From: Planctomycetota bacterium | GTDB taxonomy: Bacteria; Planctomycetota; GCA-002687715; DRQF01 | Direction: 5' to 3' | Length of the DNA stretch: 8,944 nucleotides | Assembly: GCA_015485455.1 (NCBI GenBank) | Contig: WFTN01000505.1 | Coordinates: forward strand, 1 to 8,944 | Shown here: piece after piece, positions 1-6,646 of the stretch | Numbering within the stretch: the stretch's first letter is position 1 | How the letters are laid out: each line of letters opens with the position of its first letter | Made by a program: the position numbers and the translations under genes | The notes under the pieces: generated by a model | The model's database searches: none | What the model saw: only the letters and a program-made list of their open reading frames with translations | Told to the model about the DNA's origin: nothing

Positions 1-104
1 GGGTTGGGGACGCGGTTTTCGTTATTCATGGATTCAAAGGGTGCCATGTGGGGGCTTTGGAGCCCTAATTGGGGTTTCGGTTCTGAATTTTGAGTCGGGG
101 CAGC

Positions 105-129
105 GGTTGGTAGAAAAGCCAACCATTTT
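105..129 (+). terminator. Possible intrinsic terminator upstream of bamA
   Basis: GGTTGG at 105-110 and CCAACC at 119-124 form a perfect 6-bp stem with an 8-nt loop. A T at 111 and a G at 118 could add a wobble pair. The stem is followed by ATTTT at 125-129. The geometry fits a weak Rho-independent terminator ending an upstream transcript before bamA, but the T-tract is only four bases, so the call is tentative. It could equally be a leader hairpin. Confidence 0.3.
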
Positions 130-263
130 GATCCCAGGAGAAGGGGCCCCCCTTTGAGTACGGTGCCGCAGGCAAAGGCCACAGAAAGACAGCTTCAGGG
201 ATGGAAACTGTTGCATGATCGTGGTTAATGTCCGTTGCCCCGAGGGAATCGACCGGTTTGGTC

Positions 264-270
264 AAGGAGG
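264..270 (+). promoter_or_regulatory. Strong ribosome binding site deciding the bamA start
   Basis: AAGGAGG is a near-perfect Shine-Dalgarno sequence. It lies inside the open frame that begins at ATG 215, 7 nt before TTG 278 and 10 nt before TTG 281. A signal peptide begins immediately after these codons. This favours a TTG start for bamA over the upstream ATG, which has only a weak GGA before it. Confidence 0.7.
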
Positions 271-277
271 AGTGGTG

Positions 278-2665
278 TTGTTGCGAATTTGGATAGTCAC
301 CATTTTGGTGCTGGCCACAGCTATGACTGTGCAAGGCCAAGATGAAAAAACACCGCAGCACGAGGGCAGGATTGTCCTCGATATGGAGTTCATCGGCGCA
401 GAGCTTGCCAATAAGCAATCTGTTTTCGCCCAGATGAAGACCAAGGTTGGCCAACCACTTCGCCGGATGGACCTCAACGAAGATTTGAAGACCATGGTGC
501 AGAAGCTCAAACTATTCAGCACCATCTCTGAACGCATCTTGAGCCGGAAGAATGGCGTCAAGATTCAGTTTTTCGTTTCCGAGAATCCGCGCATCGGCAG
601 TTTGTTCTTCCTTGGCAACTTGGAGATCAATCGCGAAGAGTTAGAGACAATCGTTGACTCCCGTGATGGTGGTCTCGCAGATGATCTGACTTTGAAATTG
701 GATGAGCAGCGCATCAAGGAGAAGTACCTCAAGGACGGCTTTCACTTTGTTGAGGTGCACTATGAGAAAGTCGTTGAGAAGTTTACCACCGTTATCTTCC
801 GAATTGTTGAAGGTCCTAAGACTTCTATCGACACAGTGAACTTTGTTGGCAACACCACCTTTGAAAAGAGTGATCTCTTGGAGGCCATGCCAACAACGGA
901 TGAAGCCGGCTTTCTCTCTTCACAGCCCTACGTCGAAAAAGAGGTTCAATCGGACATCGTTGCTTTGGAGAGTTTCTATGCCGGGCATGGATTCTTAGAT
1001 GCGGAAATCACCATCGTTGATCGTACCTTTAGTTTGGACAAGGAAGATGTCACGCTCACCATCCGCATTGAAGAACATGAACCCTATATCATTCGCAGCA
1101 TCACCCTGGAGGGGATGACTCGCATTGATGAAGCTGAATTCCGCAAAGAGATGAAGAGCAAAGTGGGGGGGCGTTACGAGCAAGCGTTTGATCTGGCGAA
1201 GGACCGCAACCTCATTGTTAGCCGCTACCACGATCAAGCATTCATCAATGTGCGGGTCCTCGATCGGTCAAAAATTCCTTTTGAAGGCCATGAAGTTGAT
1301 GTTGTTATTGTGGTCGATGAGAAGCAGAGGGTTCGTGTGGGGGATGTTCGCATCAAGCACAACGTCGAGACCCAAGATCGCGTCATTCGCCGTCTCTTGG
1401 ACGATCTGGTCCCCGGGGCTCCATTCAACCTGAATACATTTAATCGGGCACAAAACCGCATCATTAATTTGCGCTATTTCGATCCTGCCAGTGTCAGTCT
1501 CATTAAGACTGATATTACCGTTGCTGATTTTGATGATTACCAGAACGTCTTCATTACTGTCCAAGATACGGAGAAGGAAAATATCAAGGACATCGAAATT
1601 CAGCTAGAAGAAGTTGATACCGGTTCGATTCGTTTTGCTGTGGGCATCAATTCCAATGCTGGTTTGGTGGGAGCCATTGTTTACCGCAAAGAGAATTTTG
1701 ACCCCCTCGATTTTCCAGAGAGCTTCGGCGATATTTTTGATGCCTTCACCGGTGGCGGCCAGACCCTCGAGCTAGGTTTCTATCCCGGCATCAATATCTT
1801 CCAGATGCAGGCCACTTACACCCATCCTTTCATTTTTGACAGCGAGTATGACTTCAACGCCAGTATCTTCAGAAGGCTACGTCGCTTTCGCAACTGGGAT
1901 GAAACGCGCACCGGACTTAACTTCGCTGTGGGCCGTCGATTCGGCTTTCATATCTCTGCGGCCCTGCGCTATCGCTTCGAATACGTTGATCTGGACAATC
2001 TCGACAATGATGCCCCACAGATCGCCTTTGACTTTGAAGGCGAAAGGCTTATTTCGAGTTTGACAGGAAGTGTTCGTATTGCGGACCTCAATAATTACCG
2101 GCACCCCTCAGATGGTTATCGTATCGACGTGAGCCACGAATTCGCTGGTCTGGGTGGTGAGGTTAATTTCAATAAGTTCACCTTTAACGGCGAATACTAT
2201 CAGTCGCTTCATACGGACGCGGATGACCGCAAGCACATTCTTTACTTCAATGGTCGCGCTTCCTACGTCAAGGAATGGGGCGGGACCAACAATGTTCCTG
2301 TCTATGAACGTTTCTTTGCCGGTGGACAAGGTTCTGTTCGTGGCTTCCAATTTCGTGGCTTGGGGCCTACAGAGAACGGTAACCCCGTTGGCGGCAAGGT
2401 TTTGCTAACTGGATCGCTGAACTACTTGTTCCCCCTCTACGAGAAGGTTCTTGGGGGTGTCGTTTTCATCGACACAGGAACCTTGTCGCCTGAGTTGGAC
2501 TCAGATCAACTTTACGATTTTCGCGTTGCGGTGGGCTTTGGTATCAGGTTGAAGATTGACTTCTTAGGGCCTGTGCCATTCGCCATCGATTTTGGTTTTC
2601 CTTTGGTCAAAGAAGCTAACGACCGCACACAGCTCATTAGCTTTAGCCTTGACCGGAAGTTCTAA
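278..2665 (+). CDS. bamA: Outer membrane protein assembly factor BamA (Omp85 family)
   Basis: BamA is the central beta-barrel subunit of the BAM complex, which folds and inserts outer-membrane proteins. The product is about 795 aa, close to the usual 760-830. It has a signal peptide (hydrophobic core IWIVTILVLATAM, likely cleaved after TVQG or just beyond). Five POTRA-type repeats follow, at roughly residues 30-103, 106-179, 182-268, 270-350 and 352-432, each ending in an alternating hydrophobic strand. The remaining C-terminal part, about 345 aa, is a beta-barrel. The barrel carries the Omp85 loop-6 motif VRGF (about residues 687-690) and ends in a C-terminal Phe (SLDRKF), as expected of a beta-signal. 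The frame is open from an ATG at 215, but that start would place an acidic, Cys-containing segment before the signal peptide. AAGGAGG at 264-270 sits 7 nt before TTG 278 and 10 nt before TTG 281, so one of these is preferred (GTG 275 is possible). ompH follows after 30 nt. Confidence 0.95.
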   Translation: MLRIWIVTILVLATAMTVQGQDEKTPQHEGRIVLDMEFIGAELANKQSVFAQMKTKVGQPLRRMDLNEDLKTMVQKLKLFSTISERILSRKNGVKIQFFVSENPRIGSLFFLGNLEINREELETIVDSRDGGLADDLTLKLDEQRIKEKYLKDGFHFVEVHYEKVVEKFTTVIFRIVEGPKTSIDTVNFVGNTTFEKSDLLEAMPTTDEAGFLSSQPYVEKEVQSDIVALESFYAGHGFLDAEITIVDRTFSLDKEDVTLTIRIEEHEPYIIRSITLEGMTRIDEAEFRKEMKSKVGGRYEQAFDLAKDRNLIVSRYHDQAFINVRVLDRSKIPFEGHEVDVVIVVDEKQRVRVGDVRIKHNVETQDRVIRRLLDDLVPGAPFNLNTFNRAQNRIINLRYFDPASVSLIKTDITVADFDDYQNVFITVQDTEKENIKDIEIQLEEVDTGSIRFAVGINSNAGLVGAIVYRKENFDPLDFPESFGDIFDAFTGGGQTLELGFYPGINIFQMQATYTHPFIFDSEYDFNASIFRRLRRFRNWDETRTGLNFAVGRRFGFHISAALRYRFEYVDLDNLDNDAPQIAFDFEGERLISSLTGSVRIADLNNYRHPSDGYRIDVSHEFAGLGGEVNFNKFTFNGEYYQSLHTDADDRKHILYFNGRASYVKEWGGTNNVPVYERFFAGGQGSVRGFQFRGLGPTENGNPVGGKVLLTGSLNYLFPLYEKVLGGVVFIDTGTLSPELDSDQLYDFRVAVGFGIRLKIDFLGPVPFAIDFGFPLVKEANDRTQLISFSLDRKF

Positions 2666-2682
2666 TTGCGTTTCTTAAATAG

Positions 2683-2687
2683 GGAGG
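2683..2687 (+). promoter_or_regulatory. Ribosome binding site of the ompH/skp gene
   Basis: GGAGG, within a longer GGGAGGAGA, lies 8 nt before ATG 2696 and selects that codon over the in-frame TTG at 2666. Confidence 0.75.
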
Positions 2688-2695
2688 AGAATCCC

Positions 2696-3298
2696 ATGTC
2701 TAAGACTACTTTCTCGGTCACTCTGGTGATCATCGCTGCTTTGTCCTTACTTCTGGGTCTTGAATTGAGTGGTGGTTCGAGCCTGGTTTCCGCAGATCGC
2801 GGTGCTTCTGTTCGAGCTCCCAAGACAGCCGTTGTCGACATCCAGGCTATCACCAACGACTATCTGCGTAACTCAGGAGATCTTGACAACCTCCGTGAGA
2901 CTCAGGGGCAAGAGCGCAACCTGTTGGCTATTTTGCGCAATGAAATTGAAGCCCAGAAAACCAATCTGGACATCTATCCACCTGAGAGTCAGAACTACCT
3001 GAAGGCTCAAACGACCATCGCGATCAAGACCGCTGAGTTTAAGGTTCGTCGGGAAGCCGCAGAACTCAAGAGCAACCGCCAAAAGGCAAAACTGACCGCG
3101 GAGATCTACCAAAAGGCAGTTCATGTGATCACGGAATATGCTCAAGAGAAGAACATTGACATGGTCTTCTTAAAGCAGGGTGGCGATCTCAAACGTCTAT
3201 CCATGGAAGAAGTTTCTTCCAATATCTTGGTTCGTGCCGTGATTTACAGTCACCCTGACTTGGACATCACTGCGGAAATCGAAAGACGCATGAAATAG
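2696..3298 (+). CDS. OmpH/Skp family periplasmic chaperone
   Basis: Skp/OmpH proteins are trimeric periplasmic chaperones that hold unfolded outer-membrane proteins on the way to BamA. The 200-aa product has an N-terminal signal segment (core TLVIIAALSLLLGL, possible cleavage near VSA at residues 31-33). A short body strand follows (KTAVVDIQAI, 43-52). Residues 55-150 are long, charged and helical, fitting the Skp coiled-coil tentacle. The C-terminal strand part reads NIDMVFLK and then YSHPDLDIT at 184-192, where P-LDIT is typical of the family. The start is ATG 2696, preceded by GGAGG at 2683-2687 with 8-nt spacing. An upstream in-frame TTG at 2666 lacks a ribosome binding site and is rejected. 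The gene sits 30 nt after bamA and 9 nt before lpxC-fabZ, so cotranscription is likely. Length is somewhat above the 160-aa E. coli protein. Confidence 0.9.
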   Translation: MSKTTFSVTLVIIAALSLLLGLELSGGSSLVSADRGASVRAPKTAVVDIQAITNDYLRNSGDLDNLRETQGQERNLLAILRNEIEAQKTNLDIYPPESQNYLKAQTTIAIKTAEFKVRREAAELKSNRQKAKLTAEIYQKAVHVITEYAQEKNIDMVFLKQGGDLKRLSMEEVSSNILVRAVIYSHPDLDITAEIERRMK

Positions 3299-3307
3299 GT
3301 TTGAACT

Positions 3308-4606
3308 TTGCGTTGCCAAGGAACGATTTCTGAGCCCGTGACCATCGATGGTGTCGGGCTTCATGGTGGAGAACCTGTTTCTCTATTGGTGGAGCCCGCC
3401 CCCGTTGACACGGGCATTGTGTTTGTTCGTTCTGATTTGACGGAGCCTGTGGCGATTTCAGCTCACCATAAGTCGGTGGTGTTGAGGAGTCGGCAAACAG
3501 TTCTGAAATCTGGTCCCACAGAAATTCATACTGTTGAACATTTCTTGGCGGCTGCCCAGGCTCTCAGGATCGACAATCTGCGGGTGACAATGAACGCCTC
3601 GGAGCTTCCTGCCGCTGGGGGCTGCTCCCAGGAGTTCTTCACTTCGCTCCAGCACGCCAAGATCGTCGACCAAAAAACACCTCGCAAGACTTTCGTTCTT
3701 GATGAAACCATCGTGATTGAAGATGGGGATGCCCACATTGTGGCCTTGCCTCACAAGGGCGGGCTTAAGATTAGCTACTCCCTGGATTATCCCAGCGATT
3801 CGGCGATCTCGAGCCAAATCGCGAGCTATGATTCCCAAGTTGACGACTTTGCTCAGGACTTGGCTCCTGCAAGGACCTTTTGCTTAGAGCAAGAAGCGAA
3901 GCAGCTCCAAGAGGCTGGTTTCGGCAAAGGTGCTGACTTTGACAATACCTTGGTGGTGGGAGACCAAGGGGTGATCGAGAACACATTGCGATTCGACAAT
4001 GAATTTGCTCGGCACAAGCTTCTGGATCTTCTGGGTGACTTGGCACTTTTGGGAATGGATTTGGAGGCCAAGATCATCGCCTCGAAGTCAGGGCATGCCA
4101 CCAATGCTAAGCTTGTAAGAAAGCTGGCAGCCAGGATTGACGAGCTGGAGAATAAGGGCTTGGTCCAACGGGAAACTGGTCTGGACATCAAGGAAATCTT
4201 GAAGATCATCCCTCATCGCTACCCTTTCTTATTTCTTGATCGTGTCGTTTCTATCGATGGCTTTCAAAAAGCCGTGGCCATTAAGAATGTGACTTTCAAT
4301 GAGCCCCAATTTCAGGGTCATTGGCCTGATCAGCCTATTTTTCCCGGTGTGCTCCAGGTGGAAGCCTTGGCTCAACTAGCTGGGGTCTTGTTCTTGAGAC
4401 GTATGGAGAACACGGGAAAGGTCGCCGTCCTCCTCTCTATCGATAGAATTAAGTTTCGAAAACCGGTGGTTCCCGGGGATCAACTGCGCTTGGAGTGTGA
4501 AACCCTCAACATCCGCAAGAAGTCTGGCAAGGTTGTTGGGCGGGGGACAGTTGGGGGCGAAACGACGGTTGAGGCCGTTTTGAAATTTATGTTGATGGAT
4601 GAGTGA
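3308..4606 (+). CDS. lpxC/fabZ: Bifunctional LpxC deacetylase / FabZ dehydratase fusion
   Basis: This is a single 432-aa chain with two enzymes. Residues 1-285 are LpxC, the zinc deacetylase that removes acetate from UDP-3-O-acyl-GlcNAc, the committed step of lipid A synthesis. Expected residues are present: TVEH (E77, H78), the zinc/catalytic block RHKLLDLLGD (H236, D240, D244) and SGH (H263). Residues 290-432 are FabZ, a hotdog-fold 3-hydroxyacyl-ACP dehydratase, with PHRYPFLFLDRV at 302-313. Catalytic His338 (QGHWP) and Glu352 (VEALAQ) keep the 14-residue spacing of E. coli FabZ. Oddity: where E. coli LpxC has Asp105 (PIMDGS), this protein has PAAGGC with Gly104. The start is TTG 3308, matching the usual LpxC N-terminus (TIDGVGLHGG). 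Its ribosome site is weak, an AGG overlapping the ompH stop. Such fusions are known in Bacteroidota and some other diderm phyla. Cytoplasmic. Confidence 0.95.
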   Translation: MRCQGTISEPVTIDGVGLHGGEPVSLLVEPAPVDTGIVFVRSDLTEPVAISAHHKSVVLRSRQTVLKSGPTEIHTVEHFLAAAQALRIDNLRVTMNASELPAAGGCSQEFFTSLQHAKIVDQKTPRKTFVLDETIVIEDGDAHIVALPHKGGLKISYSLDYPSDSAISSQIASYDSQVDDFAQDLAPARTFCLEQEAKQLQEAGFGKGADFDNTLVVGDQGVIENTLRFDNEFARHKLLDLLGDLALLGMDLEAKIIASKSGHATNAKLVRKLAARIDELENKGLVQRETGLDIKEILKIIPHRYPFLFLDRVVSIDGFQKAVAIKNVTFNEPQFQGHWPDQPIFPGVLQVEALAQLAGVLFLRRMENTGKVAVLLSIDRIKFRKPVVPGDQLRLECETLNIRKKSGKVVGRGTVGGETTVEAVLKFMLMDE

Positions 4607-4804
4607 GGAAATAACTCGTCGAAAAGTGAATTGCCGAGTATGATCAGCAAACCCGGACGGGAAACCCGGGGTGTAATATGGAGATGACCCTCGGGCCTGA
4701 AGGCCGGTTTTCTCATTCGTCGTCACGACCTTCGTTTGGGTCAAACAGTGGCGGTAGCCGTGTTGGCGCAGAATAAGATGACCGTGGTTCGTGGTGAGTT
4801 GAGT
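4607..4804 (+). other. 198-nt gap before lpxA with short inverted repeats and an open upstream frame
   Basis: This gap contrasts with the tight spacing of its neighbours. It holds a repeated AAACCCGG (4649-4656, 4662-4669), which allows alternative small hairpins such as CGGG-AAA-CCCG at 4658-4668. It also holds GGCC-TGAA-GGCC at 4694-4705 followed by GGTTTT, and GACC/GGTC at 4727-4742. The lpxA frame stays open upstream to 4688 and reads as plausible protein, so part of the gap could be an N-terminal extension. No promoter with two good boxes was found; TAATAT at 4674-4679 resembles a -10 box but lacks a -35 partner. A 32-codon frame from ATG 4678 to the stop at 4774-4776 is unremarkable. 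Confidence 0.45.
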
Positions 4805-5605
4805 ATGACCGAAACCACAATGATTCATCCGACAGCGACGATCCACCCAACAAGTGTCTTGGGGCGGAATGTGCAAGTCGGACCCTACTGCGTCCTTGGG
4901 CCAGGCAGCGAGATCGGTGATGGCACCCACTTGAAGAATCATGTCACCATCGGCATGAACACCAAGATGGGGCGCAACAACACCGTTTATCCCTACGCCT
5001 CGATTGGCAGCGATCCTCAAGACTTGAGCTGGCATGGGGAAGATACCCATTTGGTGGTCGGCGACCGCAACGTCTTCCGCGAGAGCGTCACGGTCAACCG
5101 GGGAACACACAAAGGGGATGGCTTTACCCGCGTTGGTAACGGCAATCTCATTATGGCCTGCGCACACATCGCCCACGATTGTCTCTTAGGCGACAACATC
5201 GTGATGGCCAACAACTCGCTCTTAGCAGGGCATGTCATTATTGAAGATCGCGCGATCTTGAATGGCGCTGCGGCTGTTCACCAGTTCACCACCATCGGCA
5301 AACTTTCTTATGTGGGTGGCTTGACGCGGATTGTCCAAGACGTCCCGCCGTACATGATTGTCGAAGGCAACCCGAGTAAGGTGCGCAAAGTCAATATTGT
5401 TGGTTTGCAGCGCAACGGCATTGGACAAGAGCGCATCACGGCACTCAAGAAAGTTTATCGCGATCTATTTCGATCTCGAAAACCTCGGGCCGAGGTGGTG
5501 GCTGAGTTCGAGCAATTGGAAGACTTGACTCCGGAAGTGCAAGAACTTATCGACTTTCTGCGTCGTGTTGATCGAGGTCGCCATGGCCGTGGACGCAATG
5601 TCTGA
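4805..5605 (+). CDS. lpxA: Acyl-ACP:UDP-N-acetylglucosamine O-acyltransferase LpxA
   Basis: LpxA transfers a 3-hydroxyacyl chain from ACP to the 3-position of UDP-GlcNAc (or to a 3-amino analogue in some bacteria), the first step of lipid A synthesis in the cytoplasm. The 266-aa product matches the 262 aa of E. coli LpxA. The N-terminal two thirds are hexapeptide repeats of a left-handed beta-helix (IHPTATIHPTSVLG and onward). The C-terminal part is helical. Catalytic His is H124 in AHIAHDC, with supporting H143 (AGH) and H159 (AVHQF). QDVPPYMIVEGNP and NIVGLQRNG are typical of the family. ATG 4805 was chosen for length and a GGTGAG at 4793-4798. ATG 4820 and ATG 4778 are alternatives, and the frame is open back to 4688. 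The glycine matching E. coli Gly173, part of the acyl-length ruler, is kept (G172). The oxidoreductase start overlaps the 3' end. Confidence 0.95.
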   Translation: MTETTMIHPTATIHPTSVLGRNVQVGPYCVLGPGSEIGDGTHLKNHVTIGMNTKMGRNNTVYPYASIGSDPQDLSWHGEDTHLVVGDRNVFRESVTVNRGTHKGDGFTRVGNGNLIMACAHIAHDCLLGDNIVMANNSLLAGHVIIEDRAILNGAAAVHQFTTIGKLSYVGGLTRIVQDVPPYMIVEGNPSKVRKVNIVGLQRNGIGQERITALKKVYRDLFRSRKPRAEVVAEFEQLEDLTPEVQELIDFLRRVDRGRHGRGRNV

Positions 5606-6611
5606 TTCCCTTCGTTTTGCGGTGATCGGTGCTGGTCATTTGGGGTCCATTCACGCCCGCATTCTCCACGAGAATCCTCGGGTTCAATTGAAGGCCATCT
5701 GCGACATCGATTTGGCAAGGAGCCAGGAGGTTGCTTCACTCTATGGGGCCTTGGCTTGTCATGACTTGGATGGCTTACCTGATATTGATGGCGCCATTAT
5801 CGCAACCCCGACGAGCCATCATTGCGCTGTGGCATCAAAACTGATTTCGATGGGGATTCATGTTCTCATTGAAAAGCCCATTGCGAGCACAGTGGGAGAA
5901 GCCAAGACTCTTTGCGAGCTGGCGCGATCTCATGATGTACGCCTGATGGTGGGGCATAGCGAACGTTTTAATCCCGTCATTTTGGCCTTGAAGTCCTATG
6001 ATCTTGAGCCGCGGTTTATCGACTCTCAACGGGTGAGCCCTTTCAGCTTTCGTAGTGCTGATATTGGTGTTGTCCTCGACATGATGATTCATGACATCGA
6101 CATTATTCTGCATCTCACTGGGAGTCCGGTGAAAGCGGTACACGCTGTGGGTGTGCCGGTCATTGGTGTCAACGAAGACTTGGCTAACGCCCGATTGGTC
6201 TTTGAGAACGGGGCTATTGCCAATGCGACGGCCAGTCGAGTTGCGTTGAAAACGGAACGACTCATTCGCATGTTCTCTCGTGAGATGTATGTCACCCTAG
6301 ATTTCTCCAAGAAGGTGGGGCGCATCATTCGCCGGGGCAAGGCTCTCGAAGAAGGTGGCCTCGACCTCACCTCCCCAGAACTGGCGCGCATCACCAATCC
6401 CCTCGAATTTATGCAGAAAGACTTAGTGCGTATTGAGCAACTTGTCATCAAAGATGTAGAGCCCCTCGCTGCTGAGGATGAAGCCTTCATCGACTCCATT
6501 GTTACGGGTTCGGATCCGGTTGTCACAGGTGAAGATGGCTTGCGGGCTTTGGAAACAGCTCGGCTCATTATTGATTCTGCTTCTCAATCTTTGGCTGACG
6601 CTGACCTCTAA
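5583..6611 (+). CDS. Gfo/Idh/MocA family NAD-dependent oxidoreductase, GnnA-like by context
   Basis: The 342-aa product is a two-domain sugar-type dehydrogenase. The N-terminal Rossmann fold has GAGHLG (16-21), an acidic residue at the end of the second strand (CDID, 40-43) favouring NAD, and the EKP motif (97-99) with the usual catalytic-site Lys. The C-terminal domain has the family MMIHDIDIILHL block with H170. VGHSERFNP (123-131) is also characteristic. The substrate cannot be read from sequence. In Acidithiobacillus ferrooxidans a relative, GnnA, lies between lpxA and lpxB and oxidises UDP-GlcNAc at C3 on the way to UDP-GlcNAc3N. Context suggests the same here, but the partner aminotransferase GnnB is not seen. 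ATG 5583 has GAGG at 5574-5577 and overlaps lpxA by 23 nt. ATG 5598, overlapping by 8 nt, is a good alternative because it begins just before the Rossmann strand. Translational coupling to lpxA is likely. Confidence 0.88.
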   Translation: MAVDAMSDSLRFAVIGAGHLGSIHARILHENPRVQLKAICDIDLARSQEVASLYGALACHDLDGLPDIDGAIIATPTSHHCAVASKLISMGIHVLIEKPIASTVGEAKTLCELARSHDVRLMVGHSERFNPVILALKSYDLEPRFIDSQRVSPFSFRSADIGVVLDMMIHDIDIILHLTGSPVKAVHAVGVPVIGVNEDLANARLVFENGAIANATASRVALKTERLIRMFSREMYVTLDFSKKVGRIIRRGKALEEGGLDLTSPELARITNPLEFMQKDLVRIEQLVIKDVEPLAAEDEAFIDSIVTGSDPVVTGEDGLRALETARLIIDSASQSLADADL

Positions 6612-6646
6612 GAAGGCCGTTCGACCGTCAGGAAATCATCTCCCAA

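Larger units (their letters stand above)
1..277. other. G-rich region upstream of bamA, no assignable gene
   Basis: No gene can be named here. All three forward frames are open at the left edge: frame 1 stops at 91-93, frame 2 at 155-157 and frame 3 at 66-68. The end of an upstream gene may therefore be present, but none of the three translations is recognisable and codon use does not pick one clearly. Three inverted repeats lie in the stretch: GGGCT/AGCCC at 52-65, GGTTGG/CCAACC at 105-124 and AAGGGG/CCCCTT at 141-154. I found no convincing sigma-70 pair of -35 and -10 boxes before bamA. Minus-strand open frames at 34-216 and 65-454 show no recognisable protein and are probably spurious. Confidence 0.4.

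Noticed and set aside
201..218. Possible sigma-54 promoter (TGG...TTGCA) before bamA
   Set aside because: The GG and GC elements are 8 nt apart instead of the required 10.
215..277. ATG 215 as the start of BamA
   Set aside because: It adds an acidic, Cys-containing segment before the signal peptide, has only a weak ribosome site, and AAGGAGG at 264-270 points to a TTG start at 278 or 281.
4678..4776. 32-codon forward frame in the gap before lpxA
   Set aside because: It has low-complexity Ser/Gly content, a weak ribosome site and no recognisable product.
4376..5176. 266-codon open frame on the minus strand across the end of lpxC-fabZ, the gap and the start of lpxA
   Set aside because: It lies antisense to clearly recognisable FabZ and LpxA coding sequence, has no recognisable domain or convincing ribosome site, and long antisense frames opposite hexapeptide-repeat genes are a common artefact.
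6612..6646. Possible bidirectional terminator between the oxidoreductase and lpxB
   Set aside because: No stem of useful length with a T-tract is visible in the 35 nt.
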